From contig CAYMZZ010000002.1 in NCBI GenBank assembly GCA_964395095.1, positions 124,001 through 188,000 of the forward strand: DNA of 64,000 nucleotides, read 5' to 3'. Numbering within the stretch: the stretch's first letter is position 1; each line of letters begins with the position of its first letter. The position numbers were made by a program, and so were the translations under genes. The notes below the pieces were generated by a model. It made no database searches and was not told the origin of the DNA. It saw only the letters and a list, made by a program, of their open reading frames with translations. Origin of the DNA: CAYMZZ01 sp964395095 (GTDB taxonomy: Bacteria; Bacteroidota; Bacteroidia; Chitinophagales; Chitinophagaceae). Positions 49,814 to 59,527 of this stretch are shown piece by piece.

Positions 49814-51733
49814 ATGAAGAATATTCTTACGCTGGCTTACCTGGTACCGCTGCTGCCCCTGATCGGATTTCTGATCAATGGCCTGCTGCGGAAACAACTC
49901 AGCAAATCGCTGATCGGCATTATCGGTTGTGGCAGCATCCTGGGCTCCTTTATCATCAGCCTGCTCATCTTTTTGCAGGTGAAGGAAGGGAATACGGATG
50001 TTATCCATTATTTCAACTTTATAACGGTAGGTGATTTCAGCATCCCCTTCGCTTTCCAGATCGATCAGCTTTCCTCCCTCTTCCTGCTTATCATTACCGG
50101 TGTGGGATTCCTGATTCATGTGTATTCCACCTCCTACATGCACGAAGAGAAAAGCGAGCATTTTGGCCGCTATTTCGCTTACCTCAACCTCTTTGTGTTT
50201 TCGATGCTGCTGCTGGTGATGGGCGCCAACTATGTGATCATGTTCATGGGTTGGGAAGGGGTAGGTCTTTGTTCCTATCTGCTGATCGGCTTCTGGTTCA
50301 AAAAACCGGAATACAATAAAGCGGCCAACAAAGCATTTGTGATGAACCGCATCGGCGACCTGGCCTTCCTGATCGCCATCTTCTGGATCATCGGTAAAGT
50401 GAATTCAGTTGGCTACAACGAAGTGCTCACTGCCGCCGCACAAGCCGGCAACGAGGCGGTATTCAGCAGTTTCGACCTTACGGCCATCACCATCCTGCTC
50501 TTCATCGGCGCTACCGGCAAAAGCGCGCAGATACCTCTTTATACCTGGTTGCCCGATGCCATGGCCGGTCCCACACCCGTGTCGGCCCTGATCCACGCGG
50601 CTACCATGGTTACCGCAGGTATCTATATGATCGCGCGTAGCAATATTTTGTACACGATGTCGCCGCTGACATTGAACATCATCACCTGGATTGGCCTGGC
50701 AACCGCGCTGCTGGCCGCTACCATCGCGCTAAAGCAGAACGATATCAAAAAAGTACTGGCTTACTCTACCGTTAGCCAGTTGGGTTATATGTTCCTGGCC
50801 CTGGGTACCGGCGCCTATGTGGCAGCCGTATTCCATGTAATGACGCATGCCTTCTTCAAGGCCCTGCTCTTCCTCGGCAGCGGCAGCGTTATCCACGCGA
50901 TGGGCGGCGAACAGGATATCCGCAAAATGGGTGGACTGGCCAAATACATGAAGACCACCCATATCACTTTCCTGATCGGTTGCCTCGCTATCGCCGGCAT
51001 CCCGGGATTGTCGGGTTTCTTTTCCAAGGATGAAATTCTGGTGAGCGCCTTTATCAAGTCGCCGCTGATCTATGGCATTGGCCTGTTTACGGCCCTGCTC
51101 ACCGCTTTCTATATGTTCCGCTTGTATGCCACCACCTTCAGAGGTAGTTTCCGCGGCACAGAGGAGCAGGCGCATCATTTGCACGAAAGCCCCATGGCCA
51201 TTACCCTGCCGCTGGTAGTGCTGGCCATCCTCTCTATCGTGGGTGGATATATAGGTATCCCCGCCTTTATCAGTGAAGGCGCGCATTCCCTCAGCGAGTT
51301 TTTACAGCCCGTATTCGCCGGTTCGCTCGCGCGTATGGAGCCCCATCATATTGCCCACAGCACCGAATGGATGCTCGCCGGATTATCCACCGTGCTGATC
51401 CTTGGGGTGGTGGTTTTCGCCTGGAGCAAATACAGTCGTAAGCCCGACACGGCCGATGCCGCCGGTTTCGGAAAAGTGCTGGAGAATAAATGGTATGTAG
51501 ATGAGCTGTATGAAAAAGTTATCGTGAAGCCCCTCGAAAAACTGGGAGGCTTCTTCAGCCGCGTGATGGAGAGTGCCGTTATCGACGGTATGGTGAATGG
51601 CGTGGGAAGGCTGGTGAATTATGGTGGTCGCCAACTACGCCTGCTGCAAACAGGGCAGGTGGGTACGTATATCCTGATGATGGTGCTGGGTATGTTGCTG
51701 ATTTTCGCGTTGCAATTTTTCCTGAGAAAATAA
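49814..51733 (+). CDS. nuoL: NADH-quinone oxidoreductase subunit L
   Basis: Proton-pumping antiporter-like subunit (ND5 homologue) at the end of the membrane arm. 639 residues, about 15-16 helices including the lateral helix at the C-terminus. Motifs: MGWEGVGLCSYLLIGFW, TPVSALIHAATMVTAGIYMI, VFHVMTHAFFKALLFLGSGS. Full length. Confidence 0.96.
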   Translation: MKNILTLAYLVPLLPLIGFLINGLLRKQLSKSLIGIIGCGSILGSFIISLLIFLQVKEGNTDVIHYFNFITVGDFSIPFAFQIDQLSSLFLLIITGVGFLIHVYSTSYMHEEKSEHFGRYFAYLNLFVFSMLLLVMGANYVIMFMGWEGVGLCSYLLIGFWFKKPEYNKAANKAFVMNRIGDLAFLIAIFWIIGKVNSVGYNEVLTAAAQAGNEAVFSSFDLTAITILLFIGATGKSAQIPLYTWLPDAMAGPTPVSALIHAATMVTAGIYMIARSNILYTMSPLTLNIITWIGLATALLAATIALKQNDIKKVLAYSTVSQLGYMFLALGTGAYVAAVFHVMTHAFFKALLFLGSGSVIHAMGGEQDIRKMGGLAKYMKTTHITFLIGCLAIAGIPGLSGFFSKDEILVSAFIKSPLIYGIGLFTALLTAFYMFRLYATTFRGSFRGTEEQAHHLHESPMAITLPLVVLAILSIVGGYIGIPAFISEGAHSLSEFLQPVFAGSLARMEPHHIAHSTEWMLAGLSTVLILGVVVFAWSKYSRKPDTADAAGFGKVLENKWYVDELYEKVIVKPLEKLGGFFSRVMESAVIDGMVNGVGRLVNYGGRQLRLLQTGQVGTYILMMVLGMLLIFALQFFLRK

Positions 51734-51751
51734 AAGCTGTCGGTTTAAATT

Positions 51752-53224
51752 ATGATCCCCATATTATTGATATTAATCCCATTGCTGGCAGGCCTGGCTG
51801 CTTTCTTTTTCAGGAATGAAAAAGCGGTTCGTTCCTGGGCCTTGTTGTCTACGATACTGGTCTTGCTGGTATCGGTGCTGGGTCTTACAGTTTTCAATGA
51901 ACCGGCGCACCTGGCGCATCAATCGAACTGGTTGGGTTCGCTGGGCAGCAGCTTTTCAGTAAAGCTCGATGGCATGGGGCAATTGCTTTGCCTGCTCACT
52001 GCCATCGGTTTCCCTTTGATCCTGCTTAGCACCTGGCATAGCCAGTATGAAAGAGCCAACCAGTTTTTTGGTCTGCTCCTCCTTTCACAAACAGGATTGA
52101 TGGGCGTATTCCTGGCCGCCGATGCCCTGCTGTTTTATTTTGCCTGGGAACTGGCGCTGGTGCCTGTGTATTTTCTTTGTTCACGCTGGGGTGGGGCCAG
52201 GCGTATTCCTGTTACTTTCAAATTCTTTATCTATACGTTTATCGGTTCCCTGCTCATGCTGGTGGGTATCATTTATATCTATTCCAAAACCGGCACGGGC
52301 TCCTTTGCCATCGAAGCTTTTTACAACGCGGCGCTCTCGCCCAAAGCCCAGGATTGGCTCTTCCTGGTATTCTTCCTCGCCTTTGCGATCAAGATGCCGG
52401 TATTTCCCTTCCATACCTGGCAGCCCGACACGTATGAGCAATCGCCCACTTCCGTGACCATGATCCTCAGCGGCATCATGGTAAAGATGGGTGTGTTTGG
52501 TTTGCTGCGCTGGCTCCTGCCACTCGTGCCCTTTGCTTCGTATCAGCGGGGCGATAATGTGATGACCCTTGCCATCGCGGGTATGATTTATGCTTCCCTG
52601 ATCGCCATCCGCCAAAACGATATCAAAAGGCTGGTCGCCTATTCATCCATCGCGCATATTGGTTTAATGGCCGCCGCCGCCTTCTCTGTAAATGAGATGG
52701 CCATACAGGGCGTCATGATCCAGATGTTCAGCCATGGCATCAATATCATTGGCATGTGGATCGTGGTAGAAATTATCGAGCGCAATTACGGCACGCGTAA
52801 AATTTCGGAACTGGGTGGGCTCGCACAGAAGGCGCCAGCCATGGCCATGCTCTTCGTGATTGTCGCGCTCGCCAACATCGCGCTGCCGCTTACGAATGCC
52901 TTTGTGGGCGAGTTCCTGATGTTTGCCGGTATTTTCAATAGCACCGCCACCCAGTTTAATGTGTGGTTCACCGTAGCGGCCGGTCTCTGCATCATCTTTG
53001 CCGCCGTGTACACACTCAACCTGATTCGAAAAACATTTTATGGCGAAACGGTGGAAGCTACCGCGAAGGCGGTAGACCTGCGGCTTAGCGAAAAGCTGGC
53101 CCTCGTGATCATCGTGGCGCTGATATTTATATTTGGAGTTTATCCGCAACCCATGCTCGACCTCACCCGTGAAGTAAGCCAGGATATTGTGGAAGCGGTA
53201 ACCGGATCCATTTCCAAAAAATAA
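51752..53224 (+). CDS. nuoM: NADH-quinone oxidoreductase subunit M
   Basis: Antiporter-like membrane subunit (ND4 homologue). 490 residues, about 14 helices. Conserved motifs: FYFAWELALVPVYFLCSRWG, KMPVFPFHTWQPDTYEQSP, MFSHGINIIGMWIVVE. The start at 51752 follows nuoL by 18 bp. Confidence 0.95.
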   Translation: MIPILLILIPLLAGLAAFFFRNEKAVRSWALLSTILVLLVSVLGLTVFNEPAHLAHQSNWLGSLGSSFSVKLDGMGQLLCLLTAIGFPLILLSTWHSQYERANQFFGLLLLSQTGLMGVFLAADALLFYFAWELALVPVYFLCSRWGGARRIPVTFKFFIYTFIGSLLMLVGIIYIYSKTGTGSFAIEAFYNAALSPKAQDWLFLVFFLAFAIKMPVFPFHTWQPDTYEQSPTSVTMILSGIMVKMGVFGLLRWLLPLVPFASYQRGDNVMTLAIAGMIYASLIAIRQNDIKRLVAYSSIAHIGLMAAAAFSVNEMAIQGVMIQMFSHGINIIGMWIVVEIIERNYGTRKISELGGLAQKAPAMAMLFVIVALANIALPLTNAFVGEFLMFAGIFNSTATQFNVWFTVAAGLCIIFAAVYTLNLIRKTFYGETVEATAKAVDLRLSEKLALVIIVALIFIFGVYPQPMLDLTREVSQDIVEAVTGSISKK

Positions 53225-53243
53225 GAAACCAGGAGAAATCCAT

Positions 53244-54620
53244 ATGAACGCTTTATTTCTTTCGGCTGTATTTGGTGTGATCATGATGTTTTGTGCCGTA
53301 CTGTTGCGGCAGAAATCATCAATGCGCGCGGTGGGCATTACCGGTATGCTGGTATTGCTGCTGGTGAATATTCTGGAAATGAATGGCACATCGCTGTTTG
53401 ATTTCAACCTGGAGGGGATGATCCGTTTCGACCGCTATTCCCTGCTCGTGAATAGCATCCTGATCGCCTCCACCCTTATCTACCTGGTTCTTTCCTCCCG
53501 TGACATGGAAAAGATCAGCAAGGATTATGCGGAATACTTCACCCTGATATTTTTCATACTCTGCGGCTCCTTCCTGGTTTCCTCCTTCCAGTCGCTGCTG
53601 ATTCTGTTTCTCGGTATAGAAATCATTTCCATACCCCTCTATATCCTTACCGGCGCCGATAAGCGCAACCTGAAGAGCAATGAGGCCTCGCTGAAATATT
53701 TCCTCATGGGAAGCTTCAGTACCGGCATCATGCTCATGGGCATCACCCTGATCTATGGTGCGGTAGGCACATTTGATGTAACGAAGATGGACCTGGCCAC
53801 GGCTGCGCCGGCCGTATTGCCTATGATGGGTATGCTGCTGCTCTTGTTTAGCATGGCATTTAAAGTTTCGGCCGCTCCTTTTCATTTCTGGACTCCGGAT
53901 GTGTACGATGGCGCACCTACGGTATTCACCTCCTTTATGGCTACCATCGTGAAAGCTGCCATCTTTATCGGTTTTATCCGCCTCTTTGAAGAAACCTTCG
54001 ACGGGCTTACCAAAACCTGGCAACTTTGGGTAGCGGTAATGGCTGCCGCCACTTTGTTTGTAGGTAATATCACCGCCGTATTCCAGCAAAGCGTAAAGCG
54101 CATGCTGGCCTATTCCAGTATCGCCCAGGCGGGCTTCATGCTGCTGGCGCTGTTTGCGATGAACACGGCTGCCAAGGAGGGCATTCTGCTCTATGCCGCC
54201 GCCTATAGCCTCGCTACCATCGGCATCTTTGCGGTTTTGGGCCGCATGAACGATTACACTTTTGAAGGATTCAATGGCCTGGCCAAACAGCAACCGATCC
54301 TGGCCCTGGTCACCACTATCTGTTTGCTCAGCCTCGCAGGTATTCCGCTCACGGCCGGTTTCCTGGCCAAGTTTTATATGATCAAAGCCGCGATGAGCAC
54401 GGGCACACATTTCTGGCTGGTGGTATTCGCCGTATTGATGGCCGCGGTGAGCGTGTATTATTATTTCCGCGTCATCCAGGCTATGTATTTCAAGGAAGGC
54501 AACGCGAATATCACGGTCAACAACAAGTTCAAAGCCGCTATGGTAGTAGTGGCCGTATTGATCATTCTCCTGGGCCTCTTCCCGAATTGGTTGTTTTACT
54601 GGTTGTATTTCGGAAAGTAA
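53244..54620 (+). CDS. nuoN: NADH-quinone oxidoreductase subunit N
   Basis: Antiporter-like membrane subunit (ND2 homologue). 458 residues. Motifs: LFLGIEIISIPLYILTGADK, FKVSAAPFHFWTPDVYDGAP, LAYSSIAQAGFMLLALFAM. It ends the nuo cluster. An AGGAG stretch precedes the start, one of the few Shine-Dalgarno-like sites in the window. Confidence 0.95.
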   Translation: MNALFLSAVFGVIMMFCAVLLRQKSSMRAVGITGMLVLLLVNILEMNGTSLFDFNLEGMIRFDRYSLLVNSILIASTLIYLVLSSRDMEKISKDYAEYFTLIFFILCGSFLVSSFQSLLILFLGIEIISIPLYILTGADKRNLKSNEASLKYFLMGSFSTGIMLMGITLIYGAVGTFDVTKMDLATAAPAVLPMMGMLLLLFSMAFKVSAAPFHFWTPDVYDGAPTVFTSFMATIVKAAIFIGFIRLFEETFDGLTKTWQLWVAVMAAATLFVGNITAVFQQSVKRMLAYSSIAQAGFMLLALFAMNTAAKEGILLYAAAYSLATIGIFAVLGRMNDYTFEGFNGLAKQQPILALVTTICLLSLAGIPLTAGFLAKFYMIKAAMSTGTHFWLVVFAVLMAAVSVYYYFRVIQAMYFKEGNANITVNNKFKAAMVVVAVLIILLGLFPNWLFYWLYFGK

Positions 54621-54795
54621 GTGGTAAGTAGCAAGTAATAAGTTTTAAGTTATAAGTTGTAAGTTGTTGGTGCCTGAAAATGGGAGTGGGGCATGAGCAT
54701 AAATCCACCGATTTGCGTAGATCAGGAATTCTTCAACCCTAAACAACTTAAAACTTAAAACTTATAACTTACAACTCATAACTAACTTACAACGT
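54619..54795. repeat. Palindromic AAGTTGTAAG repeat after nuoN
   Basis: Left half (54619-54668) of GTAAGTGGTAAGTAGCAAG-like units starting in the nuoN stop; right half (54742-54792) of ACTTAAAACTTAAAACTT units reaching the next start. Confidence 0.7.
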
Positions 54796-54796
54796 A

Positions 54797-56071
54797 ATGA
54801 AATTCCTCGACACCTTCCTCCTCGCCTGGCGCACGGTACGCGGCAATCGCCTGCGGACGGGGCTAACGGTGGCCATTATCGCCTTCGGCATCATGGCCCT
54901 GGTGGGGATCATCACGGCTATCAAGGCCATGAATCAGAAATTGTCGGAGAGTTTTTCTACCATGGGGGCCAATGCTTTCACCATTCGATTTAAAGAAAGG
55001 AATATTCGTTTTGGGGGTGGAGGCCGGGAAGCGGAGCTGAGCAAGAAAACCAATCGCCGGCAGAAAAAATCCAATCTCGATAAGCGCATCTCGCGTGAGG
55101 AGGCGGAAGCTTTTATCCGCAATTATCCCTATCCCGCCATTACAGGTATATCCATATTTGGTAACCGCAACAGTATTGTATCGCGGGAGAGTAGCAAAAC
55201 CAGTCCCAACGTGATGGTGATGGGTGGCGATGAAAATTATTTGCTGCTCAATAGTTTTAAGCTGGAAGCGGGCAGGAATATGAACCGCATGGAAGTGGAG
55301 TCGGGTGGCAATCTATGCCTGCTGGGTTATGATGTGGCCGACCGGCTGTTTCGCGAGGGTCCGCAAACCGCGGTGAACAGTGTTGTCAGAATCAACAACA
55401 TTCCCTATCGTGTGCTGGGCGTACTGGGCAGTCGTGGATCCACGCTCGGCTTTAGTCGCGATAATATGGTAGTGGTAAGCTACCGGAATATCGAACGCAA
55501 TTTTACCACTAACAATAGTTATGTCATAGCCGTTCTGCTCGATAATATCCTGCAGGTAAACGAGGCCATGGGCGAAGCGGAAGCCACTTTCAGGCCAATC
55601 CGCCGGCTCACCACCACCGAGGAAAGCAATTTCGCGCTCGACCGCAGCGATAGCGTGGCCGAGCGGGCCATGAACAGTTTGGGATTTTTAACCATATCGG
55701 CAACGGTCATTGGCTTTATCACGCTCATTGGCGCGGCTATCGGTCTCATGAACATCATGCTGGTGTCCGTGTCGGAAAGAACCAAGGAAGTGGGCCTGGT
55801 AAAAGCCATCGGGGGCAAGAGCGCCGTCGTAAAGCGGCAATTCCTGCTCGAAGCCCTCCTCATCAGCCTTATGGGCGCTTTCTTTGGCATTGTGCTGGGG
55901 GTAGGCGTGGGCAACCTCTTTTCAATGTTTTTGCAAACAGGGTTTGTAGTGCCCTGGAACTGGGTAATCGGCGGCATTGTACTCTGCAGTGTGGTGGGGC
56001 TACTGGCAGGTATTTATCCGGCCATCAAAGCCGGCCGGCTCAACCCCATCGAAGCCCTGCGTTATGAGTAG
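54797..56071 (+). CDS. MacB-like ABC transporter permease without adjacent ATPase
   Basis: 424 residues with the MacB/FtsX type III fold: an N-terminal helix (GLTVAIIAFGIMALVGIITA), a large extracytoplasmic domain (about 45-285) and three C-terminal helices with the family sequence LMNIMLVSVSERTKEVGLVKAIGG and LAGIYPAIKAGRLNPIEALRYE. No ATP-binding gene lies next to it on either side, so its ATPase must be encoded elsewhere, or it works with the pair at 30.8-32.7 kb. Followed by a terminator-like structure. Confidence 0.85.
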   Translation: MKFLDTFLLAWRTVRGNRLRTGLTVAIIAFGIMALVGIITAIKAMNQKLSESFSTMGANAFTIRFKERNIRFGGGGREAELSKKTNRRQKKSNLDKRISREEAEAFIRNYPYPAITGISIFGNRNSIVSRESSKTSPNVMVMGGDENYLLLNSFKLEAGRNMNRMEVESGGNLCLLGYDVADRLFREGPQTAVNSVVRINNIPYRVLGVLGSRGSTLGFSRDNMVVVSYRNIERNFTTNNSYVIAVLLDNILQVNEAMGEAEATFRPIRRLTTTEESNFALDRSDSVAERAMNSLGFLTISATVIGFITLIGAAIGLMNIMLVSVSERTKEVGLVKAIGGKSAVVKRQFLLEALLISLMGAFFGIVLGVGVGNLFSMFLQTGFVVPWNWVIGGIVLCSVVGLLAGIYPAIKAGRLNPIEALRYE

Positions 56072-56132
56072 AGCCGGATCAATAAAGACCAGGCGAACGT
56101 ATTAAATCCTGCAATAGATTTCCTTCACACTG

Positions 56133-56187
56133 AAAAAAATCCTTACCTTGAAGCCCCCGGATAAAAAAATGCCGGGAAGGGATTTTT
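56133..56187 (+). terminator. Terminator-like nested hairpin before exbB
   Basis: Outer stem AAAAATCC (56135-56142) with GGATTTTT (56180-56187) and inner stem CCCGG (56156-56160) with CCGGG (56172-56176). It is T-rich at the end and follows the MacB-like gene by about 60 bp. Confidence 0.6.
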
Positions 56188-56264
56188 GTATAAACTTTTT
56201 CTGTAGAATTGTAGCCTCAAAAAAAGGCTCATTTAACAATTAAAAAAAACTAAAAACTAAGATC

Positions 56265-57125
56265 ATGGCTGAGACTAAACCAACTGCAACCGCATCGGTT
56301 AAGGCTACTTCTGTTCAACCCAAAAAGGGCGGCAATGCTATTTCGTGGATTGCGCCCATACTGTGCGTGCTGGCAGGTTATGCAATTTGGCGTTTTGTGA
56401 TGGGAAATCCTTCAGGATTTACAGATCCCGCGAGTGATGGTTGGTTCTGGCCCAGCCACAAAGGACCCAAAGATGCCTTCCACCGTATCTATGAAGGTGG
56501 TATCATCGTTCCCCTGCTGATCGGTATGTTGTTGATGACAATTGTATTCTCTATCGAGCGTGCGCTCACCATCCGCAAGGCTTTGGGTAATGGATCTATC
56601 TCCGACTTTATCCGCAAAGTACAGTATCACCTGGCTAACCGTAATGTTGACGCTGCCCTGGCAGAGTGCGACAAGCAGCGTGGTTCTGTAGCCAACGTAA
56701 TGAAAGCAGGTCTGCGTCGTTACAAAGAAATGATAGGCGAGCAGGGACTGGATACCGAGCAAAAAGTAATGTCGATTCAGAAAGAAGTGGAAGAAGCAAC
56801 TGCGCTCGAACTGCCCATGCTGCAAAAGAACCTGGTATTCCTTTCTACCATCACCTCAGTAGGTACCCTCGTGGCCCTGTTGGGAACGGTAATTGGTATG
56901 ATCAAATCCTTCGCAGCCCTGGGTGAAGAAGGCGGTGGCGGTGACTCCAGCGCCCTGGCGGTAGGTATCTCCGAGGCCTTGTATAACACGGCCCTGGGTA
57001 TCGGTACTTCGGCCCTGGCCCTGATCATGTACAACGTGTTCACCACCAAGATCGATTCAATCACATACGGTATCGATGAGTCGGGCTTTACCCTGACACA
57101 AAGCTTCGCTTCTCTGTACAAGTAA
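56265..57125 (+). CDS. exbB: ExbB-like proton channel (MotA/TolQ/ExbB)
   Basis: Inner-membrane proton channel of the Ton system. 286 residues. It has an extra hydrophobic N-terminal segment (ISWIAPILCVLAGYAIWRFV) and the core helices EGGIIVPLLIGMLLMTIVFSIE, NLVFLSTITSVGTLVALLGTVIGMI and ALYNTALGIGTSALALIMYNV. It follows a long AT-rich leader with an A-rich stretch before the ATG. Neighbours exbD, exbD, tonB define the system. Confidence 0.93.
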   Translation: MAETKPTATASVKATSVQPKKGGNAISWIAPILCVLAGYAIWRFVMGNPSGFTDPASDGWFWPSHKGPKDAFHRIYEGGIIVPLLIGMLLMTIVFSIERALTIRKALGNGSISDFIRKVQYHLANRNVDAALAECDKQRGSVANVMKAGLRRYKEMIGEQGLDTEQKVMSIQKEVEEATALELPMLQKNLVFLSTITSVGTLVALLGTVIGMIKSFAALGEEGGGGDSSALAVGISEALYNTALGIGTSALALIMYNVFTTKIDSITYGIDESGFTLTQSFASLYK

Positions 57126-57223
57126 TTTATTGTCAGGGCTTTTGGCCTGAGAATGGATTAGCGGGCAAAGTGGAAAAATTTCCGCCAGCCCTTGTGGAAA
57201 ATGCGAAACTTATCATCACAGTA

Positions 57224-57231
57224 TAAATTTG
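57224..57231 (+). promoter_or_regulatory. Possible -7 element TAAATTTG before the first exbD
   Basis: Matches TAnnTTTG 7 bp before the ATG at 57239. It may be fortuitous within an AT-rich gap of 113 bp. Confidence 0.3.
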
Positions 57232-57238
57232 AATTGAA

Positions 57239-57916
57239 ATGCCAAGTGTCAAAATACCCCGGAAGAGTACGGATACGGATATGACGCCCTTTGTGGACAT
57301 CGCCTTCCTGATCCTCTCTTTCTTCATCATGGCGACCAAATTCAAGCCGGAAGAGCCCGTAAAGGTGGAAACACCCAGCTCGGTTTCTTCCACCATCCTG
57401 AAGGAGGAAAATGCCATGCTGATTACCATCGATCCGGAGGGTAAAGTGTTCCTGAACGTTAATGCAGTTAACGACAAGAACAACGAAAAGCTCTCCAAGA
57501 TTATTCATGGTATCAACACAACAAGAAATCTGAATCTGACCGAAGAGGAGATGCAGCGGTTTACAAAATTGCCGATCGTGGGCGTACCCTTCAACGGACT
57601 GAAGCAGTTGCTGAGCTATCCGACCGAACAGGCGGCTACCATTAAGCAACCCGGCATTCCCGTTACGGATACCCTCAACAATGAGCTGGTTTGGTGGATC
57701 GATGAAACCAAAAAAGCCTTTGCCGACGGTCGTACCAAACTGCTCTACTTCATTAAGGGAGACAACAATGCAAAGTATCCCAGCTTCGAAGGCGTGATCA
57801 ATGCCTTCCGGAAAAATGAAGAGTTTAAGTACAACCTGATCACCGCCCAGGAAGGTCCTCCCGAGGATTCCGAACTGGCCCGGATCAGGCGAGAGCAGGC
57901 AAGGGGAGGTAAGTAA
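57239..57916 (+). CDS. exbD: ExbD-type protein (first copy), long form
   Basis: Stator partner of ExbB with one membrane helix carrying the functional aspartate in TDTDMTPFVDIAFLILSFFIM (Asp of FVDIAF). 225 residues, well above the usual 140, with an extended periplasmic domain containing an insert around residues 95-160. It lacks the basic N-terminal motif seen in the second copy. Confidence 0.9.
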   Translation: MPSVKIPRKSTDTDMTPFVDIAFLILSFFIMATKFKPEEPVKVETPSSVSSTILKEENAMLITIDPEGKVFLNVNAVNDKNNEKLSKIIHGINTTRNLNLTEEEMQRFTKLPIVGVPFNGLKQLLSYPTEQAATIKQPGIPVTDTLNNELVWWIDETKKAFADGRTKLLYFIKGDNNAKYPSFEGVINAFRKNEEFKYNLITAQEGPPEDSELARIRREQARGGK

Positions 57917-57965
57917 GCTCTTCCATCAACAGATCAATTATTTTAAAACATAAACGATTTAAGCA

Positions 57966-58574
57966 ATGGCAAGTATAGATAGCGGAGGCGATGGCGGCGG
58001 ACACAAAAAAGGCCCGGGCGTGAAGAAAGCCAAAAAGCTTTCGACCAGGGTGGATATGACACCCATGGTGGACCTCGGCTTTCTGCTGATCACCTTCTTC
58101 ATCTTCACGGCTACCATGACCTCTCCAGTAGGTATGGATCTGAACATGCCCAAGGAAACGGAAAAGCAGGACGAGCAAACCAAGGTGAAACAATCAGGTG
58201 CGCTTACGCTGATGCTGGGTGCTGATGACAAGATCTTTTATTATGAAGGTGAGCTGGCAGAAGATGGATCCAATTTTCAGCAAACCACTTTCGGAAAGAT
58301 CCGCGATATCATCATCAAGAAAAAGCAATCGGTGATTGCCAGCTATGCCGGTAGTCCCGAATGTGAAGCAAAAGCCCGCGAAAAAGGGAAGGACCCCCGC
58401 AAGGAATGCGAGGATGAGGACTTTATTGTGGTGATCAAGCCCACGGAGAACGCTACTTTCAAGAACACGGTAGATATCCTGGATGAGATGACAATCAATA
58501 ACGTACGCCGTTTCGCGCTGGTGAAGATCGCCGAATCTGAGCTCGACCTGGTGAAAGCCTCTGAAGCCCAGTAA
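57966..58574 (+). CDS. exbD: ExbD-type protein (second copy)
   Basis: Second ExbD in the same unit, 202 residues. The N-terminus is basic (KKGPGVKKAKKLSTRVD), the membrane helix holds the aspartate in MTPMVDLGFLLITFFIF, and the periplasmic part includes a charged insert with two cysteines (SPECEAKAREK, RKECEDEDF). It is 49 bp after the first copy. Two ExbD copies per ExbB are common in Bacteroidota and may form a heteromeric stator. Confidence 0.9.
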   Translation: MASIDSGGDGGGHKKGPGVKKAKKLSTRVDMTPMVDLGFLLITFFIFTATMTSPVGMDLNMPKETEKQDEQTKVKQSGALTLMLGADDKIFYYEGELAEDGSNFQQTTFGKIRDIIIKKKQSVIASYAGSPECEAKAREKGKDPRKECEDEDFIVVIKPTENATFKNTVDILDEMTINNVRRFALVKIAESELDLVKASEAQ

Positions 58575-58639
58575 GGTATTTAAAGCGCCGGTTTGTGGAA
58601 TATCCGGAAAAAAGAATCTAATTTTAAACAAACTAAATA

Positions 58640-59470
58640 ATGGAAGCCAACAAAATTTTATCATCCGACATACTGGACCTCGTTTTCGAGGGCCGGAATA
58701 AGGATTATGGGGCTTATGCACTGCGTAAGTCTTATAACAAACGGATAACAATGGCTTTGGTGATTACAGGATCCGTAGCCTTGCTGGCGCTCCTGGGTTC
58801 GGTTTTGGCCAGTACCCTGAAGACAGAGGACAAAGGCAAGATCGAATTTAAGGAGGTAACGATCCAGACCCTGAAAGAGGAAGAGCCCAAGGTGGAACCG
58901 CCACCCCCTCCTCCGCCCAAGCCACCAGATCCTCCCAAAATTGAGATGAAGCAGTTTACGCCTCCCAAAATCGTAAAAGATGAGGAAGTGCAGGAACCGC
59001 CTCCCACCCAGGAAGAACTCAAAGAGGTGAAGATTGACCTCAAGAGCCAGGAGGGTATCAAAGACGAAGGTATCGTGGCCCCCGCCGTTATCGACGACGG
59101 TAAGGGTATCGTAGAAGTGAAAAAAGAAGAAGACGAAAACAGGATCTTCGAAAAAGTGGAAATCGAAGCTTCGTTCAAAGGTGGTGAAGCCGCCTGGCGT
59201 AAGTACCTCGAAAGAAACCTGAACCCAAATGTTCCGATCGACAATGGCGCTCCCGAAGGCCTCTATACCGTGTACGTACAGTTTGTTGTGAGCAAGGATG
59301 GCAGCATCTCCGATGTGCGCGCCCTCACCAACCACGGCTATGGTATGGAAGCTGAAGCGGTAAAAGTTATCAAGAAAGGCCCCAACTGGACCCCCGCGGT
59401 ACAGAACGGCCGCCAGGTAAACGCTTACCGTAAGCAGCCCATTACCTTCCAGGTTACTTCCGATTACTGA
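58640..59470 (+). CDS. tonB: TonB energy-transducing protein (first copy)
   Basis: Spans the periplasm to power TonB-dependent outer-membrane receptors. 276 residues: cytoplasmic N-terminus (DILDLVFEGRNKDYGAYALR), membrane helix about 37-58, a proline-rich periplasmic linker (PPPPPPPKPPDPPK), and a C-terminal TonB domain (GLYTVYVQFVVSKDGSISDV, KKGPNWTPAVQNGRQVNAYR). A terminator follows, so exbB-exbD-exbD-tonB is a unit. Confidence 0.93.
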   Translation: MEANKILSSDILDLVFEGRNKDYGAYALRKSYNKRITMALVITGSVALLALLGSVLASTLKTEDKGKIEFKEVTIQTLKEEEPKVEPPPPPPPKPPDPPKIEMKQFTPPKIVKDEEVQEPPPTQEELKEVKIDLKSQEGIKDEGIVAPAVIDDGKGIVEVKKEEDENRIFEKVEIEASFKGGEAAWRKYLERNLNPNVPIDNGAPEGLYTVYVQFVVSKDGSISDVRALTNHGYGMEAEAVKVIKKGPNWTPAVQNGRQVNAYRKQPITFQVTSDY

Positions 59471-59500
59471 TCATTTCAGATAAGACTTATTGATATCAGT

Positions 59501-59527
59501 CCCCGTCAGCAATGGCGGGGATTTTTT
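59501..59527 (+). terminator. Rho-independent terminator after tonB
   Basis: CCCCGTC pairs with GGCGGGG (one G-T wobble), loop AGCAAT, followed by six T (59522-59527). Confidence 0.88.

Noticed and set aside
53319..54410. 363-codon minus-strand frame inside nuoN
   Set aside because: Antisense shadow of a membrane protein gene; its composition (many Gln, His, Arg, Glu) is typical of such shadows.
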